A DNA stretch of 64,000 nt from Protaetiibacter mangrovi (lineage in GTDB: Bacteria; Actinomycetota; Actinomycetes; Actinomycetales; Microbacteriaceae), in the NCBI RefSeq assembly GCF_024752305.1, contig NZ_JANTHX010000004.1:186001-250000 (forward strand). Direction: 5' to 3'. Position numbers and translations under genes: made by a program. Each line of letters opens with the position of its first letter. The first letter of the stretch is position 1. Positions 16,823-24,673 of this stretch are shown piece by piece. The notes under the pieces were generated by a model. That model saw only the letters and a list, made by a program, of their open reading frames with translations, was not told the DNA's origin and did not search any database.

Positions 16823-18028
16823 TCAGCCGGCGGCGCGGAGCAGGGTGCGCGCGGCGGCGGGATCGGGGAACGACGCCAGATCGCGCACCGCGTCTTCGAG
16901 CACCGCGTCGAGGTGCTGCGCGGCGAGGCTGATGCCGCCCATGGCGACCGCTTCGGAGCCGAGCGTGGATGCCGTCACCCGCGGCGGGAGGGGGCAGATC
17001 TTCGCGAGCGTCTGCTCGAAGCGCGGGAGGAAGACGTCGGCGCTCGGCGAGCTGCCGCCGCCGATCACGAGGAGCTGGGGGTCGATCGCCAGCACCATGG
17101 CTGCTGCACCCTGGGCGAGATCGTCGGCGAATTCGTCGACGGCCGCGCGCGCCGCCGGATCGCCGGCGCGCGCGAGGGCGAAGATCTGCTCGCGCGTCGG
17201 CCGAGGCTGCGCGAGCACGTCCTGACCGTAGAGCTCGTTGAGCTCGGCCCACTTGAGCTCGGGCATCTCGCCCACGATGCCGGCCGCGCCGTTGACCCCC
17301 CGGTGCACCCGACCGCCGACGATGGTCGCGCCGCTGGTGCGGCGACCGCACAGCACGTAGACGACGTCGTCGAAGCCGTGGGCGGTGCCGTAGGCGAGCT
17401 CGGCCTGGGCGCCGAGCGGCACGTCGCCCTCGACGAGGACGGCGCCGTCGAACTCGGTGGCGAACCGCGCACGCAGGTCGAGGCCGACCCATCCGGGCAT
17501 GCCGGTACCGCCGAAGAACAGCACCCGTCCGTCGGCGCTGATGGCACCGGGGGAGCCGATCGACACGATCCAGGGTGACCCGCGATCGAGCCCCACCTGC
17601 GCGAGCAGCCGGTCGCAGACCTGGAGGGTCGCGGAGACCCGCGCCTCCGCATCGTCTTCCTCGGCGAGGGATCCGGAGAGCTGTCCGAGCACGTCGCCGG
17701 TCAGGTCGGTCACCACGGCGAAGACGTGGTTGGCGCCGATGTCGACCGAGAGCAGGCAGCCCACCTCGCGCGGCATGCGGTAGGTGGTCGCCGGTCGCCC
17801 GACCCCGCGTGCTGCGGCGGATTCGGCGGCGGTGAGCCAGCCCATGCCGGCGAGGTCGCTGACGACGGCGTCGATGGCGGTGCGGGAGAGGCCGGATGCG
17901 GTCGTGAGCCCGCGCAGCGTCTGGGGTTGCGACATGAGCGCGCGCAGTACTCCGAGCGAGTTCATCCGGCGCAGCAGCGAGCGGCTGCCCATCGACGAGG
18001 CGGTGTCGACCATCGCTTCTCGCACCAT
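16823..18028 (-). CDS. ROK-family transcriptional regulator
   Basis: A 401-residue repressor of the NagC/XylR group. An N-terminal helix-turn-helix (MNSLGVLRALMSQPQTLRGL, GLSRTAIDAVVSDL) is followed by the ROK kinase-like fold: LLSVDIGANHVFAVVTDLTG, GSPGAIS, and GRVHRGVNGAAGIVGEMP. The usual zinc-binding cysteine cluster of ROK kinases is missing, as in many ROK regulators. It is divergent from the alpha-galactoside operon at 18187 and convergent with the lipoprotein gene, separated by one base. Galactose or melibiose is the likely effector by context. The start at 18028 has GAGGGG 6 bases upstream. Confidence 0.88.
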   Translation of the reverse strand: MVREAMVDTASSMGSRSLLRRMNSLGVLRALMSQPQTLRGLTTASGLSRTAIDAVVSDLAGMGWLTAAESAAARGVGRPATTYRMPREVGCLLSVDIGANHVFAVVTDLTGDVLGQLSGSLAEEDDAEARVSATLQVCDRLLAQVGLDRGSPWIVSIGSPGAISADGRVLFFGGTGMPGWVGLDLRARFATEFDGAVLVEGDVPLGAQAELAYGTAHGFDDVVYVLCGRRTSGATIVGGRVHRGVNGAAGIVGEMPELKWAELNELYGQDVLAQPRPTREQIFALARAGDPAARAAVDEFADDLAQGAAAMVLAIDPQLLVIGGGSSPSADVFLPRFEQTLAKICPLPPRVTASTLGSEAVAMGGISLAAQHLDAVLEDAVRDLASFPDPAAARTLLRAAG

Positions 18029-18040
18029 CCGGATCCCCTC

Positions 18041-18073
18041 TTGCGTTTTATATCGCCATGTTGGATTATTAAC
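18041..18073. promoter_or_regulatory. AT-rich divergent promoter region
   Basis: An unusually AT-rich patch in this genome, with TTTTATAT and GATTATTAA, between the ROK gene and the permease gene. On the minus strand TATAAA can serve as -10 for the ROK gene. ROK proteins favour AT-rich sites, so an operator here is plausible; I see no clean palindrome. Confidence 0.4.
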
Positions 18074-18186
18074 CCGTTCCACCCACTCTAGCGGTTCGCA
18101 GCCGCGTCGCGACAGGCGGCACGGCGAGATCCCGACCGACCTTGCGCCAACGACGGCATGCACGCTGCAGGCGCTGAGAGGCCCCG

Positions 18187-19116
18187 ATGACACAGCTCGG
18201 ACTGCAGCGAACGCCCGCGCGCCGCATCCAAGTGCCGCGCCCCACGCGGCCCCGAGGCGACGGGCGGGTTGCGCTCTTCTTCATCGCGCCCGTGCTGCTC
18301 GGGTTCGCGATCTTCTACCTCTACCCGACCATCCGCGGGTTCTGGTGGTCGTTCACCGACTACAGCCTGCTCGCCGACCCGGAGTTCGTCGGCATCGACA
18401 ACTACGTCGCGGTGCTCGGCGACAGCGAGTTCTGGAACTCCATGTGGGTGACGCTCTGCTACGTCGTGCTCAACGTCGGCTCCCAGACGCTCATCGCCCT
18501 GCTGCTCGCCGCCCTCATGCACCGGCTGACCCGTTCGGTCGTCCTCCGCACCACGCTGCTGCTTCCCTGGCTCGTGCCCAACGTCACCGTCGGACTCGTC
18601 TGGCTGTGGCTGCTCGACACCAACCTCGGCTTCGTGAACCGCACGCTCGACACCATGGGCCTCGACAAGATCGGCTTCTTCACCAACCCGATGCTCGCCA
18701 TCCCGACGATCTCGTTCATCAACACCTGGGCGTTCGTCGGCTACACCGCGCTGCTGTTCTACGCGGGCATGCTGCAGATCCCGCAGGACACCTACGAGGC
18801 GGCCGCGATCGACGGGGCAGGCGAGCTGCGCACCTTCTTCAGGATCACCCTGCCGCTGCTGAAGCCGATCCTCGCCCTCGTGCTCGTCGTCTCGCTCATC
18901 GGGTCGTTCCAGATCTTCGACACGGTCGCCGTGACCACCAAGGGCGGCCCCGTCAACGCCTCCCGGGTCATCTACTACTACATCTACCAACAGGCATTCA
19001 CCTACTTCCACATGGGCTACGCCGCCACGATGGCCATACTGCTCGTCCTGATCCTGGGCGTGCTCACCTTCATCCAGCTCCGCCTCCTGCGGGCGTCCGA
19101 GTCGCAGCTCGCCTAG
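18187..19116 (+). CDS. ABC sugar permease, MalF type (second locus)
   Basis: Six-helix permease of 309 residues. The first membrane segment is about 28-50 (VALFFIAPVLLGFAIFYLYP) and the ATPase-docking EAA loop is TYEAAAIDGAGELRTFFRIT. It begins the operon that also encodes a MalG-type permease, a binding protein and GH36 alpha-galactosidase, so it should import an alpha-galactoside such as raffinose or melibiose. GAGAGG stands before the ATG. It is not a close copy of the permease encoded at 11418, which argues for two separately acquired transporters. No ATPase gene is present. Confidence 0.9.
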   Translation: MTQLGLQRTPARRIQVPRPTRPRGDGRVALFFIAPVLLGFAIFYLYPTIRGFWWSFTDYSLLADPEFVGIDNYVAVLGDSEFWNSMWVTLCYVVLNVGSQTLIALLLAALMHRLTRSVVLRTTLLLPWLVPNVTVGLVWLWLLDTNLGFVNRTLDTMGLDKIGFFTNPMLAIPTISFINTWAFVGYTALLFYAGMLQIPQDTYEAAAIDGAGELRTFFRITLPLLKPILALVLVVSLIGSFQIFDTVAVTTKGGPVNASRVIYYYIYQQAFTYFHMGYAATMAILLVLILGVLTFIQLRLLRASESQLA

Positions 19117-19126
19117 GGGAACCCAC

Positions 19127-20077
19127 ATGACCACAACAGCCCTGCCCCCCGTCGCCGTCGAGCAGCCGCCCGCGCCTCGCGTGCGCCGCCGCCGCGCCGG
19201 CACCCGCGTGTCGCTCGGCCGCATCCTCGGATGGACCGTGCTCGTGATCGCGCTCGTCGGCACCCTCTTCCCCTTCTACTGGATGGTGAAGTCGGCGCTC
19301 ACGCCGGCCGCCGACATCGTGAGCGATGCCGGCAACCTCTGGCCGACCAACCCGACGGCCGTCAACTTCGCGCGGGTGCTCGGCCTGCTCTCCCCGGAGG
19401 AGACCCGTGCCGCCGGCGGCAGCGGGGCGTCGATCAACTTCGCGCTCTACATCTGGAACTCGGTCGTCTACTGCGCGCTCATCGGCTTCTTCCAGACGCT
19501 GTTCTGCGCCATGGGCGGCTACGCCTTCGCGCGGCTGCGCTTCTGGGGGCGCAACGGGCTGTTCGGCATCCTGATCGCCGCCCTCATGGTGCCCGGCATC
19601 TTCACCCTGTTGCCGAACTTCGTGCTCGTGCGCGACCTCGGCCTGCTCAACACCGTCTGGGGCATGGTCGCGCCGAGCCTGCTGATGACCCCCTTCGCGC
19701 TCTTCTTCCTCCGGCAGTTCTTCCTCAACATCCCGCGCGATGTCGAGGAGGCGGCGATGCTCGACGGCGCCGGCAAGATCCGCATCTTCTGGCGGGTGGT
19801 GCTGCCGATGGCGCAGGGCCCGCTCATCACCATCGCGCTCATCACCGTCGTGTGGGCGTGGAAGGACTACCTGTGGCCGCTCCTCATCGGCCGCGACGAG
19901 TCGGTGCGCACCGTGACGGTCGCGCTCGGCGTCTACCTGCAGCAGTCGCCCAACACCCAGCCCGACTGGACCGGCCTGATGGCCGCCTCGACCCTCTCGG
20001 TCGTGCCGGTGGCGCTGCTGCTCATCTTCCTCGGCCGACGCATCGTCGAGTCGCTCAACTTCACGGGCATCAAGTGA
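19127..20077 (+). CDS. ABC sugar permease, MalG type (second locus)
   Basis: Partner permease of 316 residues, with a basic N-terminus (RVRRRRAG), six membrane segments and the EAA loop VEEAAMLDGAGKIRIFWRVV. The C-terminus ESLNFTGIK is typical of MalG-like subunits. It follows the MalF-type gene after ten bases and precedes the binding protein by fifty. The region around residues 80-100 (SPEETRAAGGSGASINFALY) is a slightly long periplasmic-side loop. Together with the proteins encoded at 18187 and 20127 it forms an importer that needs an external ATPase. Confidence 0.9.
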   Translation: MTTTALPPVAVEQPPAPRVRRRRAGTRVSLGRILGWTVLVIALVGTLFPFYWMVKSALTPAADIVSDAGNLWPTNPTAVNFARVLGLLSPEETRAAGGSGASINFALYIWNSVVYCALIGFFQTLFCAMGGYAFARLRFWGRNGLFGILIAALMVPGIFTLLPNFVLVRDLGLLNTVWGMVAPSLLMTPFALFFLRQFFLNIPRDVEEAAMLDGAGKIRIFWRVVLPMAQGPLITIALITVVWAWKDYLWPLLIGRDESVRTVTVALGVYLQQSPNTQPDWTGLMAASTLSVVPVALLLIFLGRRIVESLNFTGIK

Positions 20078-20126
20078 AGGCACCACAACCCATCACCGAC
20101 ACCACGACAAAGGAGTGCGTGCACAC

Positions 20127-21476
20127 ATGAGAAGGAACACAGCTCTGCGGATCGCGGGAATCGCGACCGCGGGCATCGTCCTCGCGGCGACCGCCGGATG
20201 CTCGACCCAAGGAGGAGACGGCGGCGCCGTCACGCTGGACTATTGGCTCTGGGATGACGCCCAGCTGCCGGCGTACCAGCAGTGCGCCGACGACTTCACG
20301 AAGGCGAACCCCGACATCACGATCAAGATCAGCCAGTACGGCTGGGGCGAGTACTGGACGAACCTGGCCACCCAGATCGCGGCGGGCAGTGCGCCCGACG
20401 TGTGGGTCGACCAGCCGTCCTACTACCCGCAGTTCGTCGCCGACAAGCAGATCGAGGACCTGCAGCCCTACATCGACGAGGACCCGAGCGCCGTCGACTT
20501 CGACGCGTACGTGCCCGGCATCGCCGACGTCTACAAGATCGACGACGCCCGCTACGGCCTGCCGAAGGACTGGGACACCATCGGTCTCGTCATCAACAAG
20601 CAGGACGCCGCCGACGCGGGCATCGACGACGCGACCCTGCAGGACCTCACCTGGAACCCGGATGACGGGGGCACCTTCGAGCAGGTCATCGCGAAGCTGA
20701 CGGTCGACAAGTCCGGCAAGCACGGCGACGAGGCCGGCTTCGACAAGAACGACGTCGCGGTCTACGGGTTCCTGCCGGAGTGGGCCGACGGCTCGCAGGG
20801 GCAGAACCTGTGGGGCAACCTCGCCTACTCGAACGGCTTCACCTACTCGGATGTGAACCCCTTCGGCACCTCGTTCCACTACGACTCGCCGAAGCTCGCC
20901 GAGACCATCGACTGGATCGCTTCGCTCGCCGACAAGGGCTATGCGCCCTCGTTCGACACGCAGTCGACCCTGTCGCGGCTCGAGGTGCTGCAGAGCGGCA
21001 CCGGCGCGATGACGAGCATGGGGTCGTTCAATCAGCTGATGTTCAAGGACACGGCGAGCGACTACGTGTTCGCGCCGCTGCCGACCGGGCCGGAGGGCCG
21101 CAAGTCGGCGATCAACGGCCTGAGCGACGCCATGTACGCGGGCGGCAAGCACAAGGATCACGCCTGGGAGTGGATCAAGTACCTCGCGTCGTCCGACTGC
21201 CAGTCGGTCGTGGGCGCCACGGGCGTGATCTTCCCGGCGAACGCCGACGCCTCGCAGGCCTCGGTCGACGCGCGCGCGAAGCTGGGCCTCGACGCATCCG
21301 TCTTCCTCAGCTACGCGCAGGAGCCCGACGGCACGTTCCTCATCCCGATCACCTACCACGGTGCCGAGATGTCGCAGATCGTGCAGGACGCGATCCAGAG
21401 CGTGGCGCTCGGCACGAGCGACAGCCAGTCGGCCCTGAGCGACGCCAACGCCAAGGTCAACGCCCTCTTCGAGTAG
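20127..21476 (+). CDS. ABC sugar transporter, solute-binding lipoprotein (second locus)
   Basis: Family 1 solute-binding protein of 449 residues. The signal peptide ends in the lipobox TAGC (Cys about 25). The mature start VTLDYWLWDDAQLPAYQQC and the GSAPDVWVDQPSYYPQF segment are characteristic. AAAGGAG lies about 11 bases before the ATG at 20127. As part of the GH36 operon it most likely binds alpha-galactosides. Here the binding protein gene comes after the permeases, the reverse of the first locus, and no hairpin follows it. Confidence 0.9.
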   Translation: MRRNTALRIAGIATAGIVLAATAGCSTQGGDGGAVTLDYWLWDDAQLPAYQQCADDFTKANPDITIKISQYGWGEYWTNLATQIAAGSAPDVWVDQPSYYPQFVADKQIEDLQPYIDEDPSAVDFDAYVPGIADVYKIDDARYGLPKDWDTIGLVINKQDAADAGIDDATLQDLTWNPDDGGTFEQVIAKLTVDKSGKHGDEAGFDKNDVAVYGFLPEWADGSQGQNLWGNLAYSNGFTYSDVNPFGTSFHYDSPKLAETIDWIASLADKGYAPSFDTQSTLSRLEVLQSGTGAMTSMGSFNQLMFKDTASDYVFAPLPTGPEGRKSAINGLSDAMYAGGKHKDHAWEWIKYLASSDCQSVVGATGVIFPANADASQASVDARAKLGLDASVFLSYAQEPDGTFLIPITYHGAEMSQIVQDAIQSVALGTSDSQSALSDANAKVNALFE

Positions 21477-21489
21477 TCGGAAAGCACGA

Positions 21490-23010
21490 ATGCACACGGA
21501 TCTCTCCACCTTCTCCGGCGTCGTCCAGCTGGGAGACGTCACCCTGCCCGTCATCGCCGGCGGCACGCCGCAGGCGATCGGCGAGCGCGAGTTCCTGATC
21601 CCGACGGGCGCGGTCACCGTGCTGCACCCGTACGCGGACGGCGAGTTCTTCCGTCACGGATGGAACTCGTGGAGCCCGTCGGGGTGGCGACGGTTCGCGG
21701 ATGCGCCCCTGCGCGTCTACGACAGCCCGCAGCGGCTGCTGACCGCCGACGACGCGAAGAACGACACCCCGCACGCCCACTCGGGGGCGGCGGTCGGCGC
21801 CATCATGGTGCCCGGTGGCGAGATCATCCTCCTCGGGGCGCTCGGTCTGGGCGCCCCGAGGGTGGGTGCGACGGCGTCGACCCTCTGGGGCACTCTCGAG
21901 GAGACGGGCGCAGACTGGTTCCTCGCCCGCGGGCCCGAGGTCGAGGTGTTCGCACGTTACGCGCAGCTCCTGTCCGAGCGGCTGGGCTCGCGGTCGCTGC
22001 GTGCCGGGCGCGTCTGGTCGAGCTGGTACTCGTTCTACGAGGAGCTCGACGAGGGTCTCGTGCGGAACACGGTCGACGGCCTGAACGGGATGCCGTTCGA
22101 CGTCGTGCAGCTCGACGACGGATGGGAACCGTCGGTCGGCGACTGGGAGGCGAACGACCGCTTCCCCTCGGGCATGGCGGCGACGGCGCGCACGATCACG
22201 GATGCCGGCTTCCGCGCCGGGCTGTGGCTCGCTCCGTTCATCGCCCTGCCGCACTCGGTCTTCGCCCGGGACCGGCCGGAGTTATTGATCCAGGGTGAGG
22301 ACGGCGCCCCCCTGGTCGCGGGCTACAACTGGGGCGGGCCGTACTACGGCCTCGACACCACCCATCCCGAGGTCGTCGCCCACCTGCGTGAGCTCTTCAC
22401 GCGGGTGGTGGGCTGGGGGTTCAGCTATCTCAAGCTCGACTTCATGTACGCGGGGGCGCTCGCCGGTGGTCGCAGCTCCGAGGTGCACCGGGAGCGCGCG
22501 TACCGCGACGCGATCGCCCTCATCCGCGAGACTGTCGGCGACGACGTCTACCTGCTGGGGTGCGGCGTGCCGATCATCCCCTCGATCGGCGTGTTCGACG
22601 GTGTGCGCGTCGGCCCGGATGTGGCGGCGTTCTGGGACAACGCGGAGCGGCCCGGCGACCCGACGGGTGTCGGGGCGCGCAACGCCTTCCTCGCGTCGAT
22701 CCACCGGGCCTGGCTGCGCCCCGCCATCGACACCGACCCGGATGTCGTCTACTTCCGGCGTCGCCGCAGCCTGCTCGACGAGCCGCAGCGGCAGTTGCTG
22801 GAGGATGTCGCGACGGTGTTGGGGTTCAAGTCGACCTCCGATCCCGCGGCGTGGCTGCTGCCGCACGAGCTCGAGGACCTGCGTGCCTGGCTCGGTCGCG
22901 CCGAGCAGGTCGTGCAGGAGGGGCGCTATCGGTTCCGTGTCGACGGCCGACTCGTCGACTTCGCGCCGTTCATCGACTACACCGCTCCGGTCAGCACCGT
23001 GGCCGGCTGA
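21490..23010 (+). CDS. GH36 alpha-galactosidase
   Basis: Retaining alpha-galactosidase of family 36, 506 residues, without a signal peptide, so it acts inside the cell on imported oligosaccharides. Motifs: HGWNSWSPSGW near the N-terminus, VVQLDDGWEPSVGDWE, the nucleophile Asp317 in YLKLDFMYAG, and the acid/base Asp377 in RVGPDVAAFW. It is shorter than the 700-residue class I enzymes and lacks much of their N-terminal sandwich. Codon 265 is TTA, followed by TTG, both rare here. It ends the operon; a 12-bp hairpin follows. The preferred substrate (melibiose, raffinose) is not decidable from sequence. Confidence 0.9.
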   Translation: MHTDLSTFSGVVQLGDVTLPVIAGGTPQAIGEREFLIPTGAVTVLHPYADGEFFRHGWNSWSPSGWRRFADAPLRVYDSPQRLLTADDAKNDTPHAHSGAAVGAIMVPGGEIILLGALGLGAPRVGATASTLWGTLEETGADWFLARGPEVEVFARYAQLLSERLGSRSLRAGRVWSSWYSFYEELDEGLVRNTVDGLNGMPFDVVQLDDGWEPSVGDWEANDRFPSGMAATARTITDAGFRAGLWLAPFIALPHSVFARDRPELLIQGEDGAPLVAGYNWGGPYYGLDTTHPEVVAHLRELFTRVVGWGFSYLKLDFMYAGALAGGRSSEVHRERAYRDAIALIRETVGDDVYLLGCGVPIIPSIGVFDGVRVGPDVAAFWDNAERPGDPTGVGARNAFLASIHRAWLRPAIDTDPDVVYFRRRRSLLDEPQRQLLEDVATVLGFKSTSDPAAWLLPHELEDLRAWLGRAEQVVQEGRYRFRVDGRLVDFAPFIDYTAPVSTVAG

Positions 23011-23014
23011 GACG

Positions 23015-23045
23015 GGGTGCGGGGCGTGATGCCCGCCCCGCACCC
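23015..23045 (+). terminator. Hairpin terminator after GH36 operon
   Basis: Perfect 12-bp stem GGGTGCGGGGCG / CGCCCCGCACCC (23015-23026 and 23034-23045) with a 7-base loop, starting five bases after the stop. Confidence 0.75.
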
Positions 23046-23050
23046 TTCAT

Positions 23051-23122
23051 GCAACCGGAGGGTTGCTTCTTCTGCCCGGATGTGCAACTCTAAGGTTGCA
23101 TTAAGCGCAACCAACGGGTTGC
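23051..23122. promoter_or_regulatory. Three ArsR-type operators GCAACC-N4-GGTTGC
   Basis: Three copies of one 16-bp pattern begin at 23051, 23084 and 23107. The first and third are perfect palindromes (GCAACC, 4 bases, GGTTGC); the middle one has a single mismatch (GCAACT). All lie before the SRPBCC-ArsR gene pair, whose own ArsR protein is the obvious binder. Confidence 0.75.
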
Positions 23123-23148
23123 ACACATCCGGCTGAAGGAGCAAGATC

Positions 23149-23628
23149 ATGAGCATGACCGCCAACCCGCCCGCCGTCGCGGACGAGTCCACGTTCAGCG
23201 TGCGGCGCACCATCCGCATCGCCGCCCCGATCGAGAAGGTGTGGCACGCCGTCACCGAGCCCGAGCACATCTCGCGCTGGTTCGGCATCACCGTGCTCGA
23301 CGGAGCCGGGGTCGGGGCGAGCGGCACGATGACGTTCGAGGGCTACGGCGCGGTGCCCATCCGCGTCGAGGCGATCGACGAGCCGCACTCGGTGAGCTAC
23401 CGCTGGGGCAACGACGACGCGGCGGGTTCGCTGCCCGAGCGGGTCGTCGACGACACCTCGACCGTCTTCACCTTCACGCTCGCGGAGGTCGACGACGGCA
23501 CCGAGCTGACCGTCGTCGAGACCGGGTTCGAGAACACCAGCGACCCGCTCTCCAACGTGCGCGACCACCGCACCGGCTGGACCGACGAGCTCGACAAGCT
23601 CGTCGCCCTGCTCGAGGGCGGCGCGTGA
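23149..23628 (+). CDS. SRPBCC/AHSA1-domain protein
   Basis: A 159-residue protein of the START-like SRPBCC superfamily (AHSA1 branch), a fold with a deep hydrophobic cavity. Visible features are VRRTIRIAAPIEKVWHAVTE, HISRWFG and the C-terminal GWTDELDKLVALLE. Such proteins are very often co-encoded with a small ArsR regulator, as here, where the next gene starts within its stop (GTGA). Ligand and function of these pairs are mostly unknown. AAGGAG lies before the ATG. Expression is probably controlled by the triple operator at 23051-23122. Confidence 0.85.
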   Translation: MSMTANPPAVADESTFSVRRTIRIAAPIEKVWHAVTEPEHISRWFGITVLDGAGVGASGTMTFEGYGAVPIRVEAIDEPHSVSYRWGNDDAAGSLPERVVDDTSTVFTFTLAEVDDGTELTVVETGFENTSDPLSNVRDHRTGWTDELDKLVALLEGGA

Positions 23629-23939
23629 CCGAGACCCTGGTTCCCGTGTTCGCCGCACTCGGCGACGAGACGCGGTGGAGCATCCTGTCCGCGCTCGGCG
23701 AGGGCGACGCCTCGGCGTCCGCCCTCGCCGGCCGGCTGCCGGTGACGCGCCAGGCGATCGCCAAGCACCTCGGCGTGCTGCAGGAGGTGGGGCTCGTCGA
23801 ACCGGTGCGGGTCGGACGCGAGGTGCGCTACCGCGTCGTGGGGTCGGAGCTCGCCGCGACCGCGCGCCGCCTCGACGCCGTCGGCGCGCTGTGGGACCGC
23901 CGCCTCGCCGCGATCAAGGAGATCGCCGAGGGGCTCTGA
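23625..23939 (+). CDS. ArsR-family repressor
   Basis: A 104-residue winged-helix protein: FAALGDETRWSILSALGEGD, recognition helix region LPVTRQAIAKHLGVLQEVGL, wing VRVGREVRYRVV. It has no cysteine and so lacks the metal sites of metal-sensing ArsR proteins. It overlaps the SRPBCC gene by four bases and is presumably autoregulated through the three palindromes upstream. The signal is unknown; the SRPBCC partner may bind or remove the effector. Confidence 0.88.
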   Translation: MTETLVPVFAALGDETRWSILSALGEGDASASALAGRLPVTRQAIAKHLGVLQEVGLVEPVRVGREVRYRVVGSELAATARRLDAVGALWDRRLAAIKEIAEGL

Positions 23940-23948
23940 CCTCCGGTC

Positions 23949-24308
23949 TCAGCTGCGATCGGCCTTCGCGTCGATCTGCTCGAGCAGCTCCCGCAGCGCC
24001 TTCTCGATCTCATCGTGGTCGTACTGGCCGGCCCGGCTCTCCGCCGAGATCACGGCGCAGCGGTGCAGCTTGCGGAAATCGCCGAAGGGGAACGAGTAGC
24101 GCCCCTTCGTGCCCTCCGTCGCACCCGTGTCCTCGCCGAGGAACCAGCGCGAGTACTCGGCCATGCCGTGTTCGTCGATGAAGTCGTTGCCGTCGTCGGC
24201 CGACGGCGCGTGCTCGCTCCAGTCGTCGCGCTCGTCGAACTCCACGTCGCCGCCGCGCAGCAGGCCGCGTGCGTGCGACAGGGCCTCATCGTTCAGCCGG
24301 ATCGTCAT
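23949..24308 (-). CDS. Conserved hypothetical protein, 119 aa
   Basis: I do not recognise a family. The protein is soluble and acidic, with an aromatic-rich centre (EYSRWFLGED, RYSFPFGDFRKLHRCAV) and a predicted helical C-terminus (EIEKALRELLEQIDAK). Codon use is like its neighbours and AAAGGAG stands 8 bases before the ATG, so it is a real gene. It is convergent with the ArsR gene; the small gene at 24339 lies just upstream on the same strand. Confidence 0.7.
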   Translation of the reverse strand: MTIRLNDEALSHARGLLRGGDVEFDERDDWSEHAPSADDGNDFIDEHGMAEYSRWFLGEDTGATEGTKGRYSFPFGDFRKLHRCAVISAESRAGQYDHDEIEKALRELLEQIDAKADRS

Positions 24309-24338
24309 CCGTGTTCTCCTTTCCGAGATCTGCGGTCG

Positions 24339-24533
24339 TCAGCCGACGCCCGGCGGCATCTTGGCGACGCCGTGGCGCGCGGGCTTCTCGGGCTCGGCCG
24401 CCGTCTCGGGGCCGACGGCCGAGCCCCCTTCGGCTGCGTCCTGCGGGTGATCCGCTGGCGGGGTCACGGCGGATGCGTCGTCACCCGGGGGGAGATGGTC
24501 GGTGGGCTGCTTCACGTCGTCTCGATCGCTCAT
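24339..24533 (-). CDS. Small acidic hypothetical protein
   Basis: A 64-residue, proline-rich, disordered-looking acidic protein (MSDRDDVKQPTDHLPPGDD, then PQDAAEGGSAVGPETAAEPE). No domain is visible. The ATG at 24533 is preferred over an in-frame start 48 bases upstream because the charged N-terminus begins there, but the GAGGG box is too close to help. It could be a low-complexity stress protein or not expressed at all. Confidence 0.45.
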   Translation of the reverse strand: MSDRDDVKQPTDHLPPGDDASAVTPPADHPQDAAEGGSAVGPETAAEPEKPARHGVAKMPPGVG

Positions 24534-24615
24534 CCCTCGAGCCTGCGCCGCCCCGCCGCATCCGGTCAGGGGGTTGCGCATCCCCGGCTCGCGTGATCCA
24601 CCCGACCCCGTTTCC

Positions 24616-24673
24616 CGAGTAGTCGTATTTCGGGCCCAAAACCGAGGGTTTGGGCCCGAAATACGACTACTCG
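24616..24673. repeat. Perfect 25-bp palindrome overlapping a stop codon
   Basis: Arms 24616-24640 and 24649-24673 are perfectly complementary (each contains TCGTATTTCGGGCCCAAA or its complement), with an 8-base loop. The TAG of the histidine kinase gene at 24667-24669 lies inside the right arm. It may be a dispersed palindromic element that landed at the gene end, and it could act as terminator or block readthrough. Confidence 0.8.
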
